The notes under the pieces were generated by a model. It worked only from the letters and a program-made list of their open reading frames with translations, had not been told where the DNA came from and did no database searches. A stretch of DNA of 5,473 nt from an uncultured Gemella sp. (lineage in GTDB: Bacteria; Bacillota; Bacilli; Staphylococcales; Gemellaceae). Of this stretch, positions 1 to 5,473 are shown piece after piece. The DNA is taken from assembly GCA_947254465.1 (NCBI GenBank), contig CAMYEU010000121.1, positions 1-5,473 on the forward strand, given 5' to 3'. Each line of letters starts with the position of its first letter. Within the stretch, counting starts at the first letter, position 1. The position numbers were made by a program, and so were the translations under genes.

Positions 1-438
1 TTTAAACGCCGTAAAGATATTTAAAAATTCTCCTTCACGTCGATAGCCTAATACTAATCCTAAGTATCCAAATACTATATAGATTACAGCAGAAATAATT
101 CTTCCCATTATTCCTGCACCAGCTATAACATCTACCCCAGATGATAATAAACTCGCTAATAACAATCCAAGAATTAATCCTATAGTTGTAAATACAATTT
201 TCTGTATAGGTGTTTTTGAAAGACGATCTTCTAATTTTTTTAACATTGCTACAAATCTATCTGAAAATAATAAAGACATTAATACAAAAAATACTGTAGT
301 TCCAATGGTAACAATAAGTCTTAACATCGTCTCACTTAATGACGCAAAAATATTATAGTATATTAATGCACTAGTTGAAAGTGTTCCCACTGTTATCCCT
401 AGAAAAAAGGAAATAATAATTAAAACTTTTTTCAACAT
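1..438 (-). CDS. yacL: YacL-type PIN/TRAM-domain membrane protein, N-terminal part (runs off the window)
   Basis: The reading frame opens with ATG at 438-436 and stays open for 146 codons to the window edge, so the C-terminal part is missing. The Shine-Dalgarno AAGGAGTG lies at 452-445, six bases before the ATG, and fixes the start. Four hydrophobic segments are visible at about residues 4-26, 38-58, 80-99 and 109-132. The stretch EDRLSKTPIQK (70-80) is a polar loop between segments 2 and 3. The ending GYLGLVLGYRREGEFLNIF (124-142) resembles the end of the membrane domain of Bacillus YacL. In that family a four-helix membrane domain is followed by a PIN nuclease-like domain and a C-terminal TRAM RNA-binding domain, about 360 residues in all; neither soluble domain is in view here. 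Position directly after radA matches the usual Bacilli order. The cellular role is poorly known. The family call rests on membrane-domain likeness plus gene order. Confidence 0.85.
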   Translation of the reverse strand, partial: MLKKVLIIISFFLGITVGTLSTSALIYYNIFASLSETMLRLIVTIGTTVFFVLMSLLFSDRFVAMLKKLEDRLSKTPIQKIVFTTIGLILGLLLASLLSSGVDVIAGAGIMGRIISAVIYIVFGYLGLVLGYRREGEFLNIFTAFK

Positions 439-628
439 AAAAATCACTCCTTTTATTATTTAATTTAAAATATAAAATTATTAATAATACTTTAATAATT
501 TTACATTCATACTACAAGAGACATAAAACATCTCTTCTATATATTCTACTACATTCTACTTAAAATTAACATAACTAAATCTTATAAAATTAAATTTTTC
601 CAAAATATTATTATGAATTTTAAAATTA
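439..628. other. AT-rich spacer upstream of yacL; probable but unresolved yacL promoter region
   Basis: The operon terminator lies on the radA side of this spacer and a good ribosome-binding site (452-445) at its other end, so yacL probably has its own promoter here. No box stands out: on the minus strand TTGTAG (515-510 region) followed 17 bases later by TAAAGT is only a weak candidate. The spacer also holds a small inverted repeat, AAGAGA (516-521) facing TCTCTT (531-536) with a 9-base loop. There is also a near-perfect 10-base tandem repeat (541-550 atattctact, 551-560 acattctact). No CtsR-type GGTCAA direct repeat was seen. No convincing ORF was found in it on either strand. Confidence 0.4.
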
Positions 629-668
629 AAAGATGAATAAGGAAAAATAAGTTTTCTTATTCATCTTT
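629..668 (-). terminator. Rho-independent terminator after radA (end of ctsR-clpC-radA operon)
   Basis: On the minus strand the first stem arm (668-656, AAAGATGAATAAG) pairs perfectly over 13 bases with the second (641-629, CTTATTCATCTTT). Allowing one bulged C (642), a further four A-U pairs (655-652 with 646-643) shrink the loop to about five bases. The stem begins 7 bases after the radA stop codon. It is followed by a broken T-rich tail (TTTTAATTTT including the last stem bases). The stem is poor in G+C and the tail is interrupted by AA, so termination may be only partial. In the plus direction there is no T-run, so it serves the minus strand. Confidence 0.75.
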
Positions 669-675
669 GCATACA

Positions 676-2058
676 CTAGAATACATTTCCAAATGCTATA
701 TCTAAGCACTCTCGTATATCTTTTACTGGGATTATTTCAATTCCTTCTGGGAAATCAGAATTTTTCATGTTCCCAACTGGAACTATTACACGTTTAAATC
801 CATGTTTTTTAGCCTCATTTATCCTTTGTTCAATTCTGCTAACTCTTCTAACTTCACCAGTTAATCCAACCTCACCAATGAAACAATCGTTCATATCAAC
901 TGCTATGTCTTTAAAGCTTGATGCCACTGCCATAACTACACCTAAGTCTACAGCGGGATCATCAATCTTAACACCACCAGACACTTTCACATAGACATCT
1001 TGTTGTTGGAGTAAATAACCTGCCTTTTTCTCTAGAACTGCCATTAACAAGATTAATTTGTTATATTCTAGTCCAGTAGAAATTCTTCGTGGATTATTAA
1101 ATGCTGTCGGTGTCGTTAATGATTGTATTTCCACAAGAAGTGGTCTACTTCCTTCCATAGTACTAATTATCGTGGCACCAGCAAGATTTTTACTTCTTTC
1201 TTCTAAGAACATTTGAGACGGATTCGCCAAGTCTTCAAGACCACTATGTTTCATCTCAAAAATCCCAATTTCATTCGTAGAACCAAAACGGTTTTTAACT
1301 GCTCTAAGAATTCTATAACTGTGCTGACCTTCCCCTTCAAAATACAGAACAGTATCAACCATATGTTCAAGCATACGTGGGCCTGCGATTGTCCCCTCTT
1401 TAGTAACATGTCCTACTATAAAGATAGCTATATTTAAACTTTTAGCAATCTTCATAAGTTGTTGAGTACACTCTCTAACTTGAGTAATACTTCCTGGTGA
1501 GTTTTCCATATTAGGATTATATATTGTTTGAATTGAATCGATAACTAAAAACTTCGGTTTTACTTTTTTTACTACTTGATAAATTAAATTCAAATCAGTT
1601 TGGGCATACACAAAAAGTTCATCAGTATCATTTTTTAATCTATCAGCTCTTATTTTTACCTGCCTAACAGATTCCTCACCAGTAACATATAGGACATCAT
1701 GTTCTTTTGCAAGATATGCTGATATTTGAAGAAGTAATGTAGATTTCCCAATTCCAGGATCTCCTCCTAGAAGAACTAACGAACCACCTACAACTCCACC
1801 TCCCAGAACTCTGTTTAGTTCTCCACTATCAGTAAGAGTTCGAGGTACGTCCTGTGTAGAAACTGATTTTAGCTTTCCAGCTTCTACACGTTCTGTATCA
1901 TTTGTTTTTACTTCAAATTCTGTATGTTTCGTAGCTTTTTTGGCCTCTACTACTTCTTCCATAGAAGCCCATTTTTTACAATTTGGACACCTTCCCATAT
2001 ATTTCAAACTTTGGTAACCACAAGCATTGCATTCGTATTTAACATTTACCTTTGCCAT
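676..2058 (-). CDS. radA: DNA repair protein RadA (Sms), branch-migration ATPase
   Basis: RadA is a RecA-related, DnaB-like hexameric ATPase that extends heteroduplex during homologous recombination and, in Gram-positives, supports repair and natural transformation. The 460 residues are full length. An N-terminal C4 zinc finger has Cys10, Cys13, Cys24 and Cys27. The RecA-like core has Walker A GGDPGIGKST (98-107), Walker B LVIDS (171-175) and the RadA signature KNRFG (255-259). The C-terminal Lon-protease-like domain includes PAVDLGVVMAVASS (368-381) and GEVGLTGEVRRV (395-406). In RadA this domain is a DNA-binding scaffold and not a working protease. The ATG lies two bases after the clpC stop. 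Its ribosome-binding site AAGAGG is formed by the last codons of clpC, so the two genes are co-transcribed and probably translationally coupled. It is the last gene before the hairpin at 629-668. Placement behind ctsR puts it under heat-shock control. Confidence 0.98.
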   Translation of the reverse strand: MAKVNVKYECNACGYQSLKYMGRCPNCKKWASMEEVVEAKKATKHTEFEVKTNDTERVEAGKLKSVSTQDVPRTLTDSGELNRVLGGGVVGGSLVLLGGDPGIGKSTLLLQISAYLAKEHDVLYVTGEESVRQVKIRADRLKNDTDELFVYAQTDLNLIYQVVKKVKPKFLVIDSIQTIYNPNMENSPGSITQVRECTQQLMKIAKSLNIAIFIVGHVTKEGTIAGPRMLEHMVDTVLYFEGEGQHSYRILRAVKNRFGSTNEIGIFEMKHSGLEDLANPSQMFLEERSKNLAGATIISTMEGSRPLLVEIQSLTTPTAFNNPRRISTGLEYNKLILLMAVLEKKAGYLLQQQDVYVKVSGGVKIDDPAVDLGVVMAVASSFKDIAVDMNDCFIGEVGLTGEVRRVSRIEQRINEAKKHGFKRVIVPVGNMKNSDFPEGIEIIPVKDIRECLDIAFGNVF

Positions 2059-2060
2059 AA

Positions 2061-4535
2061 CTACCTCTTAGTCTTCTTTACAACAAAATCATCATTTTTG
2101 TAGTCAATATTAATAGTTCCAGATAATTCAGGATTTCTTAATAATTCTTCACTTAGTAAATCTTCAATATTTTTTTGAATACTTCGTTTTAACGGACGGG
2201 CACCGTACTCTTTTATACTACCATCCTCAACAATTCTAGCCATTGCTTTTTTCGTAAGTTTAATAGTAATGTTTCTGTCTTCTAATCTCTTAGATAAACC
2301 ATCTATTAATAACTCAGAAATTTTTTCCAACTCTTCTTTTTCAAGAGTCTTGAAGACAATAATATCATCTATTCTATTTAAGAATTCTGGACGATATTGT
2401 TTTTTTAATGCTTCCATCATGGTTTTTTGAACATTTTTGTAATCATTTTTAATAGATTCACTTCCGCCAAATCCTACGAATTTCTGATCGTTTAGTTCAC
2501 TCACTCCCACATTTGAAGTCATAATGATAATAGTATTTTTAAAATCAACTACGCGACCTGAAGCATCAGTTAAACGGCCATCATCTAGAACTTGTAATAA
2601 AATGTTAAAAATTGACGGATGAGCTTTTTCAATTTCATCGAATAATACTACTGAATATGGTTTTTGACGAACTTGTTCAGATAATTGTCCCGCTTCTTCA
2701 TATCCAACATAACCTGGAGGCGCTCCTACTAATCTACTAATTGAATGTGGCTCCATATATTCACTCATGTCTATACGAATCATATTATCCTCTGAACTAA
2801 ATAGTGCCTCAGATAAACTTTTAGCTAATTCTGTTTTCCCTACGCCTGTAGGTCCTAAGAAAATAAAGCTACCAATTGGTCTATTAGGTGCTTTAAATCC
2901 GCTTCTTGCCCTTCTTACCGCCTTAGCTAAACTTACTACAGCTTCATCTTGACCGATAACGCGTTTATGTAGTATTTCTTCTAATTTTAGAAGTCGCTCA
3001 CTTTCGGTTTCCGTTAATTTTGTTACTGGAACACCAGTCCAAGCAGCAAGAACTTCTGCCACATGATCAGAATTAATCTTAATTTTATCTTTTGACAGAC
3101 TATCTTGCCAAGAAATTTTGAATTCTTCAATCTTACTAATAACTTTATTAACTTCATCACGTTTTTTCGCCGCTATTTCAAACTCTTGATTAATTACTGC
3201 CCTATCTTTTTCTTTATTTAATCGACTTAGCTCTTCTTCATATTCTTTCAGTTTTTCAGGTGATTTATAATATCTTAATTTAACTTTAGAACACGCCTCA
3301 TCAATAAGGTCAATCGCCTTATCTGGCAAGCATCTATCTGTAATATAAGTCGTACTTAATTTTACCGCTGAATCTATAGCTTCATCTAAGATTTCTACAT
3401 CATGATGTTCTTCATACTTATGACGTAAACCTTCAAGAATTCTAATAGAATCCTCAGTGCTTGGTTCTTCTACTTTAATTGGCTGGAAACGACGCTCTAA
3501 CGCCGCATCTTTTTCAAAATATTTTCTATATTCCTCAGTAGTTGTAGCACCTATGCATTGAATTAAACCACGTGATAAGGCAGGTTTAAGAATATTTGAA
3601 GCATCCGCACTTCCCTCTGTTCCTCCTGCACCAATTATAGTATGAATTTCATCTATGAATAAGATTATATTACCTGCATCTTCAATTTCAGTAATAATAT
3701 TTTTTAATCTTTCTTCAAATTCACCACGATACTTAGTTCCAGCAAGTAATGTTCCCATATCTAGTACCATTACTCTCTTTCCTAAAAGATTACTAGGAAC
3801 ATTCTGAGAAACTATTCTTTCAGCTAAACCTTCAACTATAGCTGTTTTCCCTACTCCAGGATCTCCTATTAATACAGGATTATTTTTAGTTCTTCTGTTT
3901 AAAATTTCAATCATACGTGTAATTTCTTTATCACGCGCTAATACAGGATCTAATTTATTATTAAAAGCATCTTTAGTTAAATCCTTAGCCAAAGAATTTA
4001 GTGTTTTAGTTTTTGCAGAGCTATCATCTGAAGACTCTAATTTTTTAAATCCATCAAATAACTTAGACAATAAATTTTGACTTTGTTTTAATAATTCAAA
4101 TAATTCAGTAATAAGTGCATCAACATTTATTCCTAATTTATCTGTTAATAAACGAACAGCAGTCCCTGTATTTTCATTAAGTAAAGATAATAATAGATGC
4201 TCACTAGTTACAACAAAGCTTGAAGTATCATCAGCAAACTGTTGACTTTTCTCAATTGTTCTTACCGCACCATTTGTATAGTCTATCTTCATTAAAACAT
4301 TACGATAAAAGTCAGTTCCTTCTAGCTCTTCTTCATAAAAATTCACTACATTTTTTCTGAAATCATCATAGTAAACACCGTATTTATTAAGTGTTTTACA
4401 CGATAGTGTATTATTCATACTTAACATAGCTAATAATAGATGCTCAGTTCCTACTGCTTTTACACCAAAATCATTTGCTTCTTCTTTAGCTGTAGTTAGC
4501 ACCATAAGGGCCGTTTCATTAAATCTTATGTACAT
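2061..4535 (-). CDS. clpC: ATP-dependent Clp unfoldase ClpC (HSP100, ClpP partner)
   Basis: ClpC is the class III heat-shock AAA+ unfoldase that feeds misfolded or adaptor-delivered proteins to ClpP in the cytoplasm. The 824 residues are complete. The N-domain is a double Clp_N repeat (about 3-70 and 78-145) with Glu31 in GTEH and Glu112 in SEH, at the positions that bind phospho-arginine in Bacillus ClpC. The D1 ring has Walker A GDPGVGKT (224-231), Walker B ILFIDE (291-296) and ERRF (347-350). The M-domain/UVR coiled coil spans about 425-475 with Phe452, Arg459 and Asp460. The D2 ring has Walker A GPTGVGKT (561-568), Walker B VVLFDE (629-634), the ClpP-docking VGF (687-689), FLNRID (718-723) and sensor-2 GAR (778-780). 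The linker between N-domain and D1 (about 146-180) looks longer than in B. subtilis. The ATG is 4 bases after the ctsR stop; the Shine-Dalgarno GAGGGG lies within the end of ctsR. Met11 is a poorer start, as using it would remove the first Clp_N helix. Confidence 0.98.
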   Translation of the reverse strand: MYIRFNETALMVLTTAKEEANDFGVKAVGTEHLLLAMLSMNNTLSCKTLNKYGVYYDDFRKNVVNFYEEELEGTDFYRNVLMKIDYTNGAVRTIEKSQQFADDTSSFVVTSEHLLLSLLNENTGTAVRLLTDKLGINVDALITELFELLKQSQNLLSKLFDGFKKLESSDDSSAKTKTLNSLAKDLTKDAFNNKLDPVLARDKEITRMIEILNRRTKNNPVLIGDPGVGKTAIVEGLAERIVSQNVPSNLLGKRVMVLDMGTLLAGTKYRGEFEERLKNIITEIEDAGNIILFIDEIHTIIGAGGTEGSADASNILKPALSRGLIQCIGATTTEEYRKYFEKDAALERRFQPIKVEEPSTEDSIRILEGLRHKYEEHHDVEILDEAIDSAVKLSTTYITDRCLPDKAIDLIDEACSKVKLRYYKSPEKLKEYEEELSRLNKEKDRAVINQEFEIAAKKRDEVNKVISKIEEFKISWQDSLSKDKIKINSDHVAEVLAAWTGVPVTKLTETESERLLKLEEILHKRVIGQDEAVVSLAKAVRRARSGFKAPNRPIGSFIFLGPTGVGKTELAKSLSEALFSSEDNMIRIDMSEYMEPHSISRLVGAPPGYVGYEEAGQLSEQVRQKPYSVVLFDEIEKAHPSIFNILLQVLDDGRLTDASGRVVDFKNTIIIMTSNVGVSELNDQKFVGFGGSESIKNDYKNVQKTMMEALKKQYRPEFLNRIDDIIVFKTLEKEELEKISELLIDGLSKRLEDRNITIKLTKKAMARIVEDGSIKEYGARPLKRSIQKNIEDLLSEELLRNPELSGTINIDYKNDDFVVKKTKR

Positions 4536-4539
4536 AACC

Positions 4540-5061
4540 TTATCCCCTCTTATTATATTTTATATTTGTTAAAAATCTTATAGTTAAATCTTTTAAATTT
4601 GATTTAGTTTGTTGAATCATTAATTCTACATTGTTTTCACTAGTATTTTCTAAAAATTGATTATGAACAGATGTTATTACTTCTATACTATCAATAAAAT
4701 GATTATAGTCAAATTTATCTATATAATTCTTTTCAAGTAAAATTTTAGCCAGTCTTATAGCTTCTTCTACTTCAATTGTTTCATTATCTACTGTCTCTAT
4801 TAAATAATCAATGTAATCTTTATTTGTGTGGAGAGTTATTTTTGTTATTCTAATAAATCCTCCACCACCTCGTTTACTTTCAATAATAAATCCATGTTCT
4901 GGTGTAAATCTAGTTTTTATAACATAATTTAATTGAGATGGTACACAGTCAAATTTTTGTGCGACATTACTTCTTTTTATAATTATATGATCTTCTGCAG
5001 CTTCATTGAATAAGCTCTTAATATATTGTTCAAGTATATCCGTCATATTACTATTATTCAT
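4540..5061 (-). CDS. ctsR: Transcriptional repressor CtsR, class III heat-shock regulator
   Basis: CtsR is a dimeric winged-helix repressor that binds direct heptamer repeats before clp genes and lets go at heat-shock temperature. The N-terminal DNA-binding part is highly conserved. A helix-turn-helix lies at about residues 28-50 with KRSNVAQKF (29-37) and CVPSQLNYVIKTRFT (39-53). The wing follows with ESKRGGGGFIRITK (61-74). Arg64 and the tetraglycine 65-68 match the operator-contacting, heat-sensing loop of Bacillus CtsR. The C-terminal half (from about 75) is much less conserved, and at 173 residues the protein is about 20 longer than B. subtilis CtsR. Met1 is the start because the strong Shine-Dalgarno AAAGGAGGTG ends five bases before it; Met6 would sit too far away. 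It is the first gene of the operon. The operator directly upstream implies autoregulation. mcsA and mcsB, which follow ctsR in Bacillus and Staphylococcus, are absent here. Confidence 0.97.
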   Translation of the reverse strand: MNNSNMTDILEQYIKSLFNEAAEDHIIIKRSNVAQKFDCVPSQLNYVIKTRFTPEHGFIIESKRGGGGFIRITKITLHTNKDYIDYLIETVDNETIEVEEAIRLAKILLEKNYIDKFDYNHFIDSIEVITSVHNQFLENTSENNVELMIQQTKSNLKDLTIRFLTNIKYNKRG

Positions 5062-5066
5062 AAGGG

Positions 5067-5076
5067 CACCTCCTTT
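5067..5076 (-). promoter_or_regulatory. Strong ribosome-binding site of ctsR
   Basis: On the minus strand this reads AAAGGAGGTG, a near-perfect complement to the 16S rRNA 3' end, with five bases to the ATG at 5061-5059. It decides for the first Met over Met6. It touches the CtsR operator with no gap. Confidence 0.9.
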
Positions 5077-5093
5077 ATTGACTAAAATTGACC
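5077..5093 (-). promoter_or_regulatory. CtsR operator (direct heptamer repeat) of the ctsR-clpC-radA operon
   Basis: The minus strand reads GGTCAAT-TTT-AGTCAAT: two seven-base half-sites in direct orientation with a three-base spacer. The known CtsR consensus is RGTCAAA-NAN-RGTCAAA. Both half-sites match six of seven positions, each ending in T where the consensus has A; the spacer TTT lacks the central A. It starts 9 bases after the -10 box and therefore covers the expected transcription start and the first transcribed bases, which fits repression by blocking polymerase. Operon-wide autoregulation by CtsR is inferred from this. Confidence 0.9.
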
Positions 5094-5101
5094 TTTATTA
5101 A

Positions 5102-5130
5102 ATTATACTACATATACAATATTTTGTACA
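5102..5130 (-). promoter_or_regulatory. Sigma-A-type promoter of the ctsR-clpC-radA operon
   Basis: On the minus strand the -10 box is a perfect TATAAT (5107-5102). Seventeen bases upstream is TGTACA (5130-5125), which matches four of six positions of TTGACA. The predicted start of transcription falls near 5095, giving a leader of about 34 bases. No sigma-B-like or CIRCE element was seen in the intergenic region. Confidence 0.8.
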
Positions 5131-5165
5131 CAAAAAACATTGATTTTTAAGCATATATAAATAAA

Positions 5166-5221
5166 AAAGAACGGCTCAAAAATCATAATTAAAAAAATCT
5201 TTCCTTCTTGAGTCATCCTTT
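5166..5221 (-). terminator. Rho-independent terminator after the permease gene
   Basis: In minus-strand RNA the arm at 5221-5208 (AAAGGATGACTCAA) pairs with 5179-5166 (TTGAGCCGTTCTTT). This gives a 14-position stem with one A-C mismatch and two G-U wobbles around a 28-base AT-rich loop. The second arm runs straight into a T-rich tail (CTTTTTTATTT). It sits about 50 bases after the permease stop codon and upstream of the ctsR promoter, so it separates the two transcription units. The long loop makes the exact fold uncertain. Confidence 0.7.
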
Positions 5222-5271
5222 ATAATTCTATTTTCTAATAAAAATATTTAAATTAAAGATATTTATCTCTA

Positions 5272-5430
5272 TTAATTAGTTGTTTTTAGTTTTGATTTTC
5301 TATTGAAAATTAGATTCATTACAATAGCCACAATTGTACCTAATACAATACCACTATCAGTAAACATACGAACAAAGCTTGGTAATTGAGCAAATGCTGT
5401 AGGAACTGTTGTTACACCTAACCCTAAACC
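5272..5430 (-). CDS. Xanthine/uracil permease (NCS2 family, PbuX-like), C-terminal 52 residues
   Basis: Only the C-terminal end is present: 52 codons from 5430 down to the TAA at 5274-5272. It includes GLGLGVTTVP at the start, an amphipathic FAQLPSFVRMF, a last hydrophobic helix DSGIVLGTIVAIVMNLIF and a basic tail NRKSKLKTTN. The SGIVLG-x-x-AIVMNLIF pattern is typical of the last membrane helix of nucleobase:cation symporter-2 proteins such as the xanthine permease PbuX, which import purines or uracil with protons or sodium. Substrate cannot be told from this fragment. Upstream coding sequence is lost because the contig ends in sequencing adapter at 5431. The frame happens to stay open through the adapter, so residues predicted from beyond 5430 (HCISSAASDVYKRQ) are artificial. 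A terminator follows, so the gene is not part of the ctsR operon. Confidence 0.8.
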   Translation of the reverse strand, partial: GLGLGVTTVPTAFAQLPSFVRMFTDSGIVLGTIVAIVMNLIFNRKSKLKTTN

Positions 5431-5473
5431 CTGTCTCTTATACACATCTGACGCTGCCGACGATATGCAGTGT
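5431..5473. other. Illumina Nextera (Tn5) i5 adapter contamination at the contig end, not genomic
   Basis: Bases 5431-5449 (CTGTCTCTTATACACATCT) are the 19-base Tn5 mosaic end used in Nextera libraries. Bases 5450-5463 (GACGCTGCCGACGA) are the reverse complement of the read-1 primer tail of the i5-side adapter. The next eight, TATGCAGT (5464-5471), fit the index slot and equal the reverse complement of ACTGCATA, which I recall as i5 index 506. The final GT matches the start of the P5-side sequence. The whole stretch reads out of the genomic insert into the adapter in the exact commercial order. Annotation should stop at 5430. Confidence 0.98.

Noticed and set aside
767..994. Plus-strand open frame of 75 codons
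   Set aside because: It is wholly antisense to the conserved Lon-like domain of radA, has no ribosome site and no recognisable protein pattern. It is a shadow of radA codon usage.
1213..1437. Plus-strand open frame of 74 codons
   Set aside because: It lies antisense within the RecA-like core and following part of radA and has no Shine-Dalgarno or family features.
2767..2952. Plus-strand open frame of 61 codons with hydrophobic composition
   Set aside because: It is the antisense image of the clpC D2 Walker A region; the hydrophobic look comes from reading conserved clpC codons backwards.
4503..4505. Alternative clpC start at Met11
   Set aside because: It would remove the first helix of the Clp_N repeat (RFNETALMVL), and the GAGGGG ribosome site fits the upstream ATG.
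5044..5046. Alternative ctsR start at Met6
   Set aside because: The strong Shine-Dalgarno is five bases from Met1 but 20 bases from Met6, so Met1 is preferred.
5431..5449. Tn5/IS50 mosaic end as evidence of a real transposon insertion
   Set aside because: The bases after it are the synthetic Nextera primer tail, index and P5 start, not IS50 sequence, and it lies at the contig end. It comes from library preparation.
1..5473. A new defence, mobile or otherwise undescribed system
   Set aside because: Every gene belongs to a conserved Bacilli core neighbourhood. Spacers are about 240 bases or shorter, and no transposase, CRISPR repeat, toxin-antitoxin pair, riboswitch-like leader or structural RNA was seen.

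Overview
The window is a very AT-rich stretch of a low-GC Gram-positive (Firmicutes/Bacilli) chromosome. All recognisable genes lie on the minus strand, so transcription runs from high to low coordinates. The gene order ctsR-clpC-radA-yacL is a core heat-shock/genome-maintenance neighbourhood of Bacilli. The AT richness, and the absence of mcsA and mcsB between ctsR and clpC, would fit a genus such as Gemella or a relative. That genus guess is low-confidence inference; the class-level assignment is firm.

Layout in transcription order. (1) At 5430-5272 is the last 52 codons of an NCS2-family xanthine/uracil-type permease (PbuX-like), followed by a Rho-independent terminator (5166-5221). (2) A sigma-A-type promoter (-35 TGTACA, 17-base spacer, -10 TATAAT; 5130-5102) is followed at once by a CtsR operator with 7-3-7 direct-repeat spacing (5093-5077) and a strong Shine-Dalgarno. 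(3) ctsR (5061-4540), clpC (4535-2061) and radA (2058-676) are packed with gaps of 4 and 2 bases, the ribosome-binding site of each downstream gene lying in the end of the gene before it. This is clearly one operon. (4) A long hairpin (629-668) starts 7 bases after the radA stop codon and probably ends the operon. (5) After a 237-base spacer comes the N-terminal membrane half of a YacL-type PIN/TRAM protein (438-1), which runs off the window.

How the genes work together: CtsR is the class III heat-shock repressor and should shut off its own operon through the operator at the transcription start. When CtsR is inactivated by heat or protein stress, the AAA+ unfoldase ClpC (the partner of ClpP) is made, together with the recombination-branch-migration helicase RadA. 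ClpC keeps the ClpP-docking VGF loop, the coiled-coil M-domain residues linked to adaptor control, and the N-domain glutamates that read phospho-arginine in Bacillus. The McsA/McsB module that makes that mark is not in this operon.

The last 43 bases (5431-5473) are not chromosomal. They are the reverse complement of an Illumina Nextera i5 adapter: the Tn5 mosaic end, the read-1 primer tail, an 8-base index and the first two bases of the P5 side. The permease is therefore cut by a sequencing artefact at a contig end, not by a biological event.

I found no mobile element, CRISPR array, tRNA, rRNA or undescribed multi-gene system. The window is ordinary core genome with a few points worth checking.
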